Part shown: one piece after another, positions 1 through 9,400 of the stretch | Numbering within the stretch: position 1 is the stretch's first letter | How the letters are laid out: each line of letters starts with the position of its first letter | DNA from: Bacillota bacterium | GTDB lineage: Bacteria; Bacillota_A; Clostridia; Christensenellales; Aristaeellaceae | Length of the DNA stretch: 64,000 nt | Assembly: GCA_023421735.1 (NCBI GenBank) | Contig: JAEZSP010000007.1 | Location: forward strand, 1-64,000 | Reading direction: 5' to 3' | Position numbers and translations under genes: made by a program | Notes under the pieces: model-generated | Databases searched by the model: none | What the model saw: only the letters and a program-made list of their open reading frames with translations | Told to the model about the DNA's origin: nothing

Positions 1-1420
1 AGCTGATCTCATCCACATAGGTCGTCACACTGCCGACGCTGTCCGTGATCGTGAAGGTGGCCGTGAACGTCGCGTCAATCGCGATGCTCCCGCCGCCCAG
101 CACGATCCCCGTGCCGCTGGTGATCGGGGACGTCGTGGTATAGCTGCCGCCAACCTGCTTCACCGTGACGCTACCGCTCACGTTGTTGCTTCCCGACAGG
201 ACAGACCGTCCGAACGTCGCCTTGAGGTACACATACGTTCCATCCGTGTCGTTCCGGGTGCCGTTCGACGTGCAGCGGTACACCGAGACCGGCGTGAACG
301 ACGGCGCGGCGTAGGCGTAGACGCTGATGGTCGCCGTCTTGGTCTCGGTGCGCCCGCGCGAGTCGGCGACCGTTCCCGTGATGGTGACCGTCCCCGTGGC
401 GTTGATCGTTCCGGTCTGCATGCTCGCCCCGGACGCGGAGCCGATGGACGGGCTGGTCGTGATGCTGTAGGACACGATGGTCGAGCCGTAGGCCCCGGCT
501 GCCCCGTTGATGGCGAGATTCGCCTTCGACTTCCCCTGCGCGTAGATGCCCCAGCCCGCCAGCATGGGGTTGTCATTGACCGGGGACGCGGTCACGCTGC
601 CGATTGTGGGAACCACCAAGGACGGAACCGTGACCGTGAACGGGTATGTGTACGTCCCGAGCGACGCCCCGCCGGTGTCCAGCGTCTCCAGAGATACGCT
701 CGCCGCCCCGGACAGCGCGGACGGGATCGCGCTGAGCCAATTGAGCGGGATGGTGTAGCTTGCCGACGTCGCGCCTGCCGCCACGCTTTGGGTGTAGGCG
801 TTGCCGCCGAACTTCCACGTGACATTGTGCGTATAGGCGCTGTTATACGACGTGATGTTCAGCGTCGCCGCGCTGCCCGCCGCCACCGAGCCCGGCGGCG
901 TACCGTTGCTCTGAAGGTATTCGTATGTGAAGGTCAGCTCGGCCTTCGTAACGGACAGGTAGTCGTAGCAGTAGCCGCCCGAATACGTGCCGCGCGTGCT
1001 TGGCACGTACAGGATCAGGATCTTCCCGCCGCCCGCGAAGAAGTTCACCAGCTTCGTGAACATGCCCGCGTTCGAGGAACCGCTGAATGCAATCGTCCGC
1101 GTGGCGCTGTACGCGTCCGCCACGACGACCGCGCCGATGGAGCTCCCGCGCATGGATGAAATTGTGCCTGAGATGCTGTCCTTCGCGCCCTCGTACAGCG
1201 TCACATACTTGCTGCTGCTGCCGCCCGCGTCCGCGAAGGTCAGCTTCATCTTGATCTCCGAGATGGCGATGTTCCCATACGGGAGGCTTGCCAGCCCCGA
1301 GAAGAGCATCGCGCCTTCGTAGCGCGTGGACGAATACACGCCCTGCCGCGCCCTGCCGCTCGTCCAGGAGCTGGAGCTTGCGTATTTCAGCGAGTCCGCG
1401 GTGATGGTTGTCGTCGGCAT
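1..1420 (-). CDS. DUF859-family phage structural protein (3' end beyond window)
   Basis: The frame is open from an ATG at 1420 to the left edge, giving 473 residues with no stop, so the C-terminus is missing. It lies 16 nt after the tail-tip gene. The protein is rich in Ser, Thr, Gly and Ala, with short beta-strand-like repeats typical of DUF859 siphophage proteins, which are usually about 600 residues and found at the distal tail. The first 160 residues look like a fibre head domain, followed by immunoglobulin-like stretches (for example the segment around YTHNVTWKFGG). A role at the tail tip or in receptor contact is inferred from position. The family name is from recall of sequence style. 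Confidence 0.75.
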   Translation of the reverse strand, partial: MPTTTITADSLKYASSSSWTSGRARQGVYSSTRYEGAMLFSGLASLPYGNIAISEIKMKLTFADAGGSSSKYVTLYEGAKDSISGTISSMRGSSIGAVVVADAYSATRTIAFSGSSNAGMFTKLVNFFAGGGKILILYVPSTRGTYSGGYCYDYLSVTKAELTFTYEYLQSNGTPPGSVAAGSAATLNITSYNSAYTHNVTWKFGGNAYTQSVAAGATSASYTIPLNWLSAIPSALSGAASVSLETLDTGGASLGTYTYPFTVTVPSLVVPTIGSVTASPVNDNPMLAGWGIYAQGKSKANLAINGAAGAYGSTIVSYSITTSPSIGSASGASMQTGTINATGTVTITGTVADSRGRTETKTATISVYAYAAPSFTPVSVYRCTSNGTRNDTDGTYVYLKATFGRSVLSGSNNVSGSVTVKQVGGSYTTTSPITSGTGIVLGGGSIAIDATFTATFTITDSVGSVTTYVDEIS

Positions 1421-1436
1421 GGTAAAGCCCTCCCTG

Positions 1437-4400
1437 TTAACTGCGCCACTTGAATCCGACGCCGGTCGGCGTGGTTACGATGTCGAGATAGCCGTTGGCG
1501 GCGGTTCCGATGGAGATGCGCTCGATGACCTCAAGCTGCGTGACGTAGAGCTTGTTGTCGGAGAAATACGCGACCTCACGGCTGCCCTGGATGAATGCCA
1601 GCCGCGTGTTCGTCAGGCGCATCTTCATGCTGGACGCGCTTGCCCACATGTCGAGGTAGGGCGTGCCGCCGTCGTCGCCGAACTCAAAGTGCGAGAAAAG
1701 CTGTGTGATGCCGTCCTCCGCCGCCGCGAGGCGGGTGAAGGTCAGCGTCATGTTCGATTCCTGCTGGTTCAGGTCGCTTCGGACGACGTCCACCCGGTCG
1801 AGCAGGTCAAGGAACTCGTCGGTGCTCGCGAACCGGTCGGAGAGCCCCATTCCGTCGATGAGCGCCTGAACGCGCGCGCCAAACCCCTCGTCCAGCCGGT
1901 CTATCGTGTCTCCGACGTTTCCGAATTGCGCCTCAGTGTCCTGTGGAGCCGCGCGCCAGCCGGTAGCGATGCCGCCCTCTTCGAGCTGCGCCTTGCCAAA
2001 CGTGACGGTGACCCCGTTCGTCGCGCCGACCAGCCCGGCGTACAGCACAAAGCTCCAGTTCGCGCTGGTGTTTGGCGTCGTGAACGTCCGCGCCTGCTTT
2101 CCGTAGGTGAACTCCAGCGTACCGGTTTCCGCCATGACCAGCGTATCGACGTTGACCAGTGCCCACGTGACGCCCGCCGCCGCGCCCGCGTCCTTGACGA
2201 TCTCGCGAACTGAGAAGGTGTACGTCGTGTTCGGGGCGAGCTCATCCGCAGCCGTCCAATAGGTGTCCGTATCATCGCCGACGAGCGTATGGCTCGCGCT
2301 GTTCTCGATCAGGTTCACGCCGCCGACGCTGATTCCGGCGATGGCCTCGTCGATGTCAGGCAGAACGATGGAGCGCACGCTCTCGCTGCTTTCGAGCAGC
2401 AGTGTTTCTCCGAAGTTGGCGACCACATGGCTTGTGGTCAGCGTCCCGGCCTTGACGTGCGCGCCCGTAATGCTTGCAGCGGCGATCTCGTCACCGGTGA
2501 TCGTGCCCGCGAGAATCTCGTTCGCGGTGATGCTCCGGGCGGCGATCTCATCCGCCGTAATCGAATGGGCGACGATCCTGTCCGCCGTGATCGAGCGCTC
2601 GGTCAGCACATAGCCGTCGATGGTGTCCACCTGCGTGGAGACCAGCTCGCCCATGTTGTTGATCGCATAGATCAGCGACTGCTCCGAACCCCGGATGATG
2701 AGCCGCTCCACGGAGAGCACGCCCGCCGTGATGCGATTGGCAGACAACTCCACGATCTTCGCGTCGGTAATAGAAGCGTCGGCGATCTGCGCGGTGCCAA
2801 TGGCTCCGTCCTCGATGAGCGCCTGCGTGATCGCGCCGAGGGCGATCTTTGCGGTATCGATGGCCGCGTTTCCGATCTTGGCGTTTGTGATCGCGCCCTG
2901 CGCAATCTTCGCGGTGGTCACGGCGAGGTCGCCAATGTGCGCCGTGCTGACCGCCAAGTCGGCGATCTTGGCGAAGGTGATCGCGGCGTCATGGATCTGC
3001 GCCTCGCCGATGGCCGCATCCTGGATATTTGCCTGGCCGATGGCGGCCTCAGCGATCTTTGCGTTCGTGATCGAGGCGTCCTTTATTTTGGCCGTGTCAA
3101 TGGCGGCGTTGGCGATCTTGGCATTGGTGACCGCGAGGTCTGCGATGCGCGCGGAATCGATCGCCGCCTCCGCGATCTGCGCGGAGGTGATCGTGGCGAG
3201 CGCGATCTTTGCAGCCGAAATGGATGCGTCCGCGATCTGGGCTGATGTGATCGTGGCATTGGCAATCTGTGCGGCGGTGATGGTCGCGCTGGCGATCTTG
3301 GCCGCCGTAATGGAAGCGTCGGCGATCTGCGCGGCGGTGATCTGCGCCTCGCCGATGTGCGCGGTCTGGATGGCGGCGTGCTGGATCAGCGCCGAGGTAA
3401 TAGCCGCCGTCTCGATGTGCGCCGTCTGGATGGCTGCAAGGCCAATCTGCAAGCTGCCCACCGAGCCGTCCCTGAGCTGTCCCGCGCCCACGGAGTTGAC
3501 AGCCAGCTTTGCGCCGGAGATTGTCCCGGACGCGAGCTGGCGGGAAGAAATGATGTTCCCCTCGATGGTGTCCGCCACGGTGCCGAGCGTCATGGCAGTG
3601 TACTTGCGCGTCAGGCAGTCGTAGGTGTACTGCGTCAGCCGCATGGACACCGCGACGCCGATGCGCCGGGCGATGACCCGGACAGCATCGCCCAGGAAGA
3701 TGTTCTGAAGCGCTGCGTACTGCCGGTACTCCTCCGTCTGGGCGCAGTTGATGAAGTCCACCTTGAGCGTCACGGTGGGCAGATCGCAGCCCTTGTCATA
3801 CTCGGCTTGCGCGGCGGAGCGCATCTTGGTCTTGGCCTGGGCGGTGGTCATGTCCTTGGAGACCTTCGCCTCCGAGACCGCGAGGTGAATCCACTTCGGG
3901 TGCGGGTGAGCACCGATGTGCAGGCTGTCCAAGTACAGCTCGTCCAGGTAGAGTGTCTTGCCGTCCTTTGTCTCTCCGGTTGGCATAATCCGCGTGACCA
4001 CGTCCGTCAGGTCTACATCGTAGGAGATACCGAGCAGGTTCTTGCCCTCCCGGATCTGCACATCCGTGTCCGAACCGACGCGCTTCACCACAAAGGCATC
4101 GAACCAGTCCCGCGCCAATTCACCGCCGTATTTCTCGACCACACCACCCTCGCCGAGCAGTGCATCCACGGGGTTGATGTTCTCAAATTCCACCTCGTCT
4201 GCGGTGGAATCGAGATCGGAGTAAAAGGTGAAGTCGTGTTCGGTCAGGCACTTTGTGGATATGTTTTGGACCACAACCGCACCGGTCACATTAGCGGCGG
4301 GCTTGTAGGTTTTCAGCATGTTGTCCATGAGATCGTAGAACACATGGCGCGCGTAGATGGTGATCTTCGTCAGCTCCGGTACGGCACGGTAGATGCGGAA

Positions 4401-4901
4401 CGGTTGGTCGCGGAGTTGGCGGGGCTCGACGACCGCCTTTGCCGCTTGCCCCGGCGTGGCCTCGGTGCGGACGTAGGTCAGGTACTGGCTGGCCATATAC
4501 CCGCGTTTGCCGTCCGGGCAGGACACCTCGTACCACGAAGGATTGGCGGTGCTCAGCACGACGACCTCGGTGCCCTTCTTGTACTTGCCGAGCACCTTGT
4601 ACTTCGTCCCGGTGCCGGAGCGGAGCCGCAGCGGATCGCGGCTGGTGGATACCTTGTAGATCGCCTTGCCTGAGCCCGAAGAAATCAGCTTGACCTGCGG
4701 CGTCATGGCGGCGGGCACCGGCGCGCGGAGGATGTTGCCCTCAATCAGCCGTCGCCATTTGCCCTGGGCATCGAGCGGGTGCTCCAGCGTAAGCTCCCAT
4801 TCGCCGTTCAGCGTTTCGGTTACGGTACAAAGAGAAGGGTTAACCGGGCCGAGTCCGTTGCTGGAAAAGTCGGTACAATCGGGCGGGTATACGCAGATCA
4901 A
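1437..4901 (-). CDS. Phage tail-tip protein, prophage endopeptidase tail family, with SH3-like domain and decapeptide repeats
   Basis: The proposed start is TTG at 4901, preceded by AAAGGAG; an upstream ATG at 4973 has no good ribosome site. The product is 1154 residues. The N-terminal third resembles the Tal/endopeptidase tail family that forms the tip hub below Dit. An SH3-type segment (residues about 80-145, LRLRSGTGTKYKVLGKYKKG) could bind cell wall. From about residue 465 to 720 there are at least 20 consecutive ten-residue repeats of the form A-x-I-T-x-A-x-I-A-x, predicted to make a beta-solenoid or trimeric stalk. A C-terminal jelly-roll-like region follows. The gene sits downstream of Dit in normal siphophage order, but a cupin gene on the other strand separates the two. 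Confidence 0.85.
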   Translation of the reverse strand: MICVYPPDCTDFSSNGLGPVNPSLCTVTETLNGEWELTLEHPLDAQGKWRRLIEGNILRAPVPAAMTPQVKLISSGSGKAIYKVSTSRDPLRLRSGTGTKYKVLGKYKKGTEVVVLSTANPSWYEVSCPDGKRGYMASQYLTYVRTEATPGQAAKAVVEPRQLRDQPFRIYRAVPELTKITIYARHVFYDLMDNMLKTYKPAANVTGAVVVQNISTKCLTEHDFTFYSDLDSTADEVEFENINPVDALLGEGGVVEKYGGELARDWFDAFVVKRVGSDTDVQIREGKNLLGISYDVDLTDVVTRIMPTGETKDGKTLYLDELYLDSLHIGAHPHPKWIHLAVSEAKVSKDMTTAQAKTKMRSAAQAEYDKGCDLPTVTLKVDFINCAQTEEYRQYAALQNIFLGDAVRVIARRIGVAVSMRLTQYTYDCLTRKYTAMTLGTVADTIEGNIISSRQLASGTISGAKLAVNSVGAGQLRDGSVGSLQIGLAAIQTAHIETAAITSALIQHAAIQTAHIGEAQITAAQIADASITAAKIASATITAAQIANATITSAQIADASISAAKIALATITSAQIAEAAIDSARIADLAVTNAKIANAAIDTAKIKDASITNAKIAEAAIGQANIQDAAIGEAQIHDAAITFAKIADLAVSTAHIGDLAVTTAKIAQGAITNAKIGNAAIDTAKIALGAITQALIEDGAIGTAQIADASITDAKIVELSANRITAGVLSVERLIIRGSEQSLIYAINNMGELVSTQVDTIDGYVLTERSITADRIVAHSITADEIAARSITANEILAGTITGDEIAAASITGAHVKAGTLTTSHVVANFGETLLLESSESVRSIVLPDIDEAIAGISVGGVNLIENSASHTLVGDDTDTYWTAADELAPNTTYTFSVREIVKDAGAAAGVTWALVNVDTLVMAETGTLEFTYGKQARTFTTPNTSANWSFVLYAGLVGATNGVTVTFGKAQLEEGGIATGWRAAPQDTEAQFGNVGDTIDRLDEGFGARVQALIDGMGLSDRFASTDEFLDLLDRVDVVRSDLNQQESNMTLTFTRLAAAEDGITQLFSHFEFGDDGGTPYLDMWASASSMKMRLTNTRLAFIQGSREVAYFSDNKLYVTQLEVIERISIGTAANGYLDIVTTPTGVGFKWRS

Positions 4902-5045
4902 GGCAATCAGCTCCTTTGCTAGATTTTTGTTTTGCCGTACACAGCCCATAAACATTCCGCCTGCGCGCTTCATACCATGATATTGGAAAGCGTTGCAAAT
5001 TGCTGCTTTCTACGGCGGATTATGGCTGTCAGAAAGGAAGTAATT

Positions 5046-5564
5046 ATGGATAGTTGTTATCGTTCTTGCTGTTGCAATCCTGCTTCTCCCAATCCGCCCA
5101 TTGAGCCTTGCGAATCGGCGAACGGACCGTGCCTGAACTCCCGCTGCAATGGAATTGGCGAAGACTTCGGTCCGAACCCCTATGTGACGGACATCACGAA
5201 GGCGACCCTTGAAAACCCCTTCTTCCGGAGGGCGCTGTGGACAGGAACCCATCTGCAGCTGACGCTGATGTGCATTCCTCCGCGCGGAGAAATTGGCCTT
5301 GAAATGCACCCCACCCTCGACCAGTTCCTACGCTTGGAGCAGGGAGAGGGCAAAGTCATGATGGGTACTTCACCCAACGCCCTAAACTTTCAGCGGAAAG
5401 TCGTCGACGACTATGCCGTATTCATCCCTGCTGGAACTTGGCATAATCTGGTCAACACAGGCGATAAACCGATTAAGCTGTACTCGATCTATGCGCCCGT
5501 TCAGCATCCCGCCGGAACCATCCACTGCACGAAGGCGGATTCTGACGCGGCCGAACAAAACTAA
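5046..5564 (+). CDS. Cupin-domain protein inserted between tail genes
   Basis: ATG at 5046 has AAAGGAAG upstream and is preferred over the in-frame ATG at 4932, which lies inside the divergent tail gene's leader. The protein has 172 residues. The first 35 are cysteine-rich (CYRSCCCNP, then PCLNSRCN). The rest is a single cupin barrel with its two motifs around HPTLDQFLRLEQGEG and IPAGTWHNLVNTGDKP, whose His and Glu residues could hold a metal. It is the only plus-strand gene within the tail operon and is followed by a hairpin terminator, the arrangement of a moron gene expressed from the prophage. Substrate unknown. Confidence 0.85.
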   Translation: MDSCYRSCCCNPASPNPPIEPCESANGPCLNSRCNGIGEDFGPNPYVTDITKATLENPFFRRALWTGTHLQLTLMCIPPRGEIGLEMHPTLDQFLRLEQGEGKVMMGTSPNALNFQRKVVDDYAVFIPAGTWHNLVNTGDKPIKLYSIYAPVQHPAGTIHCTKADSDAAEQN

Positions 5565-5603
5565 AAACCGAAGCAAATCCGGTAACAGCCATAAAAAGCC
5601 CAA

Positions 5604-5631
5604 GGGACTACCGCATCACAGCGGTGGTCCC
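5604..5631 (+). terminator. Hairpin after cupin gene
   Basis: An 11-bp stem (GGGACTACCGC with GCGGTGGTCCC, one G-T pair) around a 6-nt loop, followed by a short T-containing stretch. It lies 40 nt after the cupin stop and before the convergent end of the Dit gene, so it may act on both strands. Confidence 0.65.
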
Positions 5632-5676
5632 GATTCTTGTATCAAGCCAATCTAGGTATGTCAACGGAAACTGGCA

Positions 5677-6381
5677 TCAGAGCAAGTATCTCCAGTTGGG
5701 CCGCACCTCGACCTTGGTCACGCTGCCGCTCCAGCTTATCGCGTTCGTGCCGGGCTTAAGCAGAGGAAAGTCGCCGCTCATGGAGCCGTTTAGGCTGGTT
5801 GTACCGGAGTACGCCTCCATGAGCGGCGAATCTATTGTAATGCCGCCCGAGATGCCCTCAAGCTCCACGATGGTCAACCCCACCATCAGCGTGATGTCAC
5901 CGGAGCCATACACCGTAATGACCGGCTCAGAAGAGACGTTCCCGGGATTGGTGATCGTGCCGCCCGAGGCCGTCAGCGTGATGGGCGGTACAGCCTCCGC
6001 ATACCAGAACGGCTGGCAGCGGAAGTTGACCGCAAAGGAGCGGTGTGGATTTCCTCGCAGGATTTTCTCGAAGCTGATCTGGTTGACGATCCGGGCATAG
6101 TAAAAGCCGCCCAGCCGATTGGCGAAGGTGACTTTGCCTGCGCCTTTTAGCCACGCAGCGATCTCCGGTATTCTGACCGCGTCCGATACGAAGCAGGTGG
6201 CGGTCAGCACCTGATCCTCGTACACATCGTCGCCCTCGAGCGTCGTCAGACTGCCGGAACGGCCGGGGACATTCGTGAATGTCGCGCGCTCTGCAGGGAC
6301 TGTGAGGGGCGGCTGCTCGGAGACATGGATGCCATACTCGGTGCAGCGCACGCCGTTCCATGAAAACCAGTCCTTGATCAT
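5677..6381 (-). CDS. Distal tail protein (Dit), siphophage tail component family
   Basis: A 234-residue protein of the Sipho_tail type: an N-terminal beta domain opening with MIKDWFSWNGVRCTEYGI, a central segment with the RCQPFWYAEA turn typical of the family, and a C-terminal carbohydrate-binding-like domain. Dit forms the ring joining tail tube and tip. It follows the tape measure gene by about 100 nt and normally precedes the tail-tip gene, which here is displaced by the cupin insertion. Length and order fit well. Confidence 0.85.
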   Translation of the reverse strand: MIKDWFSWNGVRCTEYGIHVSEQPPLTVPAERATFTNVPGRSGSLTTLEGDDVYEDQVLTATCFVSDAVRIPEIAAWLKGAGKVTFANRLGGFYYARIVNQISFEKILRGNPHRSFAVNFRCQPFWYAEAVPPITLTASGGTITNPGNVSSEPVITVYGSGDITLMVGLTIVELEGISGGITIDSPLMEAYSGTTSLNGSMSGDFPLLKPGTNAISWSGSVTKVEVRPNWRYLL

Positions 6382-6481
6382 CGTCGCCTCCGTTCAGAAG
6401 GCCGCACCTGTAAAGATGCGACCTTCGCGTTCTTCATGGGAGCATCGACCAGCTGTTTCCCCCAAAATGGGTTGTTCCTGA

Positions 6482-9400
6482 TCATGCCATCCGGAGCCCT
6501 TTTCCGCGCTGCTGGCGGCGGGTCAGGCTGGCAATCTCCACGGCCAGCGCGTAGGCGTCCTGCTTGTCGCCGACGTAGAAATTGCTGCCCGCGAAGGAGA
6601 TGGTGCTCTGGCTGTTGTAGGTGCGGCGGTTGTCGTTGCTGGTCGTCGTGATGCTGCCGGCCTTCGCTTCCCCGGTGAGATAGCGGGCTGCGTTCTGGAT
6701 GACCTTCGCCTGTGTCCGGCTCTCCCGCAGCACGCCTTCGCCGAAGCCCTTCATAGTCATCGCGCCAACCTCATCACGGAATACCCGTGAAGGCGACGTG
6801 ATCTTGAGTTCGTTTTTGGCGGCATTGACCGCCGCACGGGCGGCCAGGCGCATGGCAGTGACTACACCGAGCGTGCCAGCCTGGATGCCAGCCTTCAGGC
6901 CGTTCATCGCGTTCATGCCAGCCGAGCGGAGCGTGGTCGCGGTCAGCACAGCCGCCAGCGCTGTTTGCAGGTTCTGCGCGACGGTGGAAGCGTCCGAGGA
7001 GAACCCATATTCCGTCATGCCCAGCGCGATCCCTTCCGCCGTGCCGGAGCCCACGGGTTTCACCCGCCTGGAGGGTGAGTTGATCTGGAGCGCCTGATTT
7101 AGCGCGGTCTCCAGATTGGACGCGACTGTCTCCGCGTCACTGTCCCAGCCCGCTTCCGTCATGCCCTGCGCGACGCCTTCGCGCACGTGTGCGCCAGTGT
7201 CGGTCACGTCCAGCCCGTTCAGGAAGGTGACGATGTTCTTGAGGTTCGTCAGGTCTTCCTCGGAAACATCCTCTCCCTGCTGGATGGCGGCAACCATCTC
7301 GGACACATACGCGGAGAGCTCTGCGACGGTTTCGGCGCTGAAGTCGTATTTCATGCTGGTATCCAGCACGCCCTTGTCGGTGGACTCACCCCGGAGAGAC
7401 GCCCAGAACTTGTCCCAAGCGCTGTAGTCCAGCGTATCCTGATATGATTGAATTCGTCTCAGAGCGCTGTCAATCAGATCCATCGTGGTTATGGGTAGGA
7501 TGCCCGCTGCCCGTCCAAGCGATGTGGTTCCCAACTGATCCACCTCATCCACAACCGGGCTGATGGCGTCAATGGCCTCCTGCGTGCCGGTGACTTCGGG
7601 CGTGATGAGAATGTGCAAGGTGCCGTCCTGATCCAGCGTCGCGACGGTATCCGCCGTCACCGTGCCGTCCGGCACAGCCTCTATGGGCACCTCGACGCCA
7701 TCCTTCCAGAACTTGACGTTGCCATCCGCGAGCATCTGATCCAGTTCACCCTGTTCCAGCTCGCCCAGCCGAATGGGCACTTCGAGTTCCAGATCCGTAT
7801 TGTTCCTCAGCCCCTGATAGGCGAGGTAGTCATAGCCCGTGATGACGACTTTCGTCTGGGGCTTGGGTACCATCACGCCTTCCGCTTCTCTGTACTCGGT
7901 GATGTAGGCGGTCAGGGAGGGCAGCAGCTGGGATTTATCGCAGCCGGTCGCCTCTGCGTAGCTGCTCACGATGGCCTCGATCTGGCCAGGCGTCAGCGCC
8001 GAAAGGTCGACGCCTTCCGCTTCCAGGTACTTGGCGACCATCGCCGTCACGTCGTCCGGGGTCAAAGAGGTGGTGAGCGCACCGCCGGTCACTTCCTCGT
8101 AGGCGAGGACAAACGCCGTGATGGCATCCGGGGTAAGTTTCGAGGTGTCCACGCCTTCCTTTTCGAGGTAAGAAGTGATATAGGCGGTGATCTCGTCCGG
8201 CTTGAGCGTCGAGACATCCGCCCCGGCGGCAAGCTCCTGGTACGCGGCGACCATTGCGGTCACATTGCTGGGATTGAGCGCCGACACATCCGCGCCGCTG
8301 GTCGCCTCGGCGTAGGTCGCGACATAGGCGATCAGGCCCGTAGGCGTGAGGGACGCCACATCCGCGCCTTCCGCGATTTCGTTGTACTTGGTAATGAAGG
8401 CTTCCACCTTCGGCTGCTGCGCGGTAGCGGCCTCGGATTCGGTATAGCCGGAGATGATCGCCTCTGTCGTGATCGCGCCGGGGTCGGCAGCGAACGCGTC
8501 CCATCTGGCCTGCGCGCCCGTCATGTCGAGGTCGGTCGCGATCTTGAGCGCTTCCTCGGGAAGCGACTCATTGAACATGCCGTACAAACCGGGCAGGTCT
8601 TCCTTGATGAGCCCGATGTAGTCGGCGATCCCCGCAAACTGATCCATCTGAGCGGTGAAGTCGATCTCCGGGAACAGATTCGCAATTTCCGTTTCCGTGA
8701 GCCCGCTGTCCATCAGGGACTGAATCTGCGTCATCAGCGACAGGTATTCGGTAAGAGAACCTTCGTCCATATTGGCGGTTAATTCTTGAAGCCCCGTGAG
8801 CAGCGCGGGCTTCTCGCTCTCGCCCGCCATGCTGTATTCGCGCAACTTGGTCAGCAGGTCGTCGACCTGCGTACTGGCTTCCTGTATCTCCGGCTGCTCC
8901 CAGACCGGCATGACCACCTGGGAGAGCGCCTGCGCGTACTCCAGCGCAGCGGCGCGACGATCCGCGTTGTACTTCGCGTCCAGCGCTTGCTGGGCGGTTC
9001 TGCGTTCATCTTCATCCGCGATCAACTGGACGACCGCGTACTCCTTGTCGTACTGCTCGTCCAGCGCCGCGTTGACGGCGGCCATGCCCTCGGCCAGCCC
9101 GACCACGGCGTTTTCGTACACCGCAATGCCCGCGTCCGATTGCCCTCGCGCCTGCGCACGGGCAACTTCTGCTTCCACCTTTTGAATTACGGTGTCGAAG
9201 CCGTCCGCGTCTGCCGGGGAGAGCTTGTACTTGATCTCGATTTCTTCGCGGGCATCGATCAGCTCCTGCAGGCGGATTTTATCCTTCTCGGAGAGGTTTC
9301 CGTTCTGGCGCTTCTTCAGCAGCTTCGCAATTTCCGTATCCATAGCGTCCAGCGTGGCGATATCTTTTGCCATCTGATCGGAAACGGAGGTATACCCAGC

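Noticed and set aside
2730..3510. Repeated DNA resembling a CRISPR array or tandem satellite
   Set aside because: Repeat period is 30 bases with no unique spacers, and it encodes ten-residue units of the tail-tip protein.
2289..3624. Two long plus-strand open frames opposite the tail-tip gene
   Set aside because: They are the complement of the decapeptide-repeat region; their repetitive products follow from the tail-tip repeats and they have no ribosome sites.
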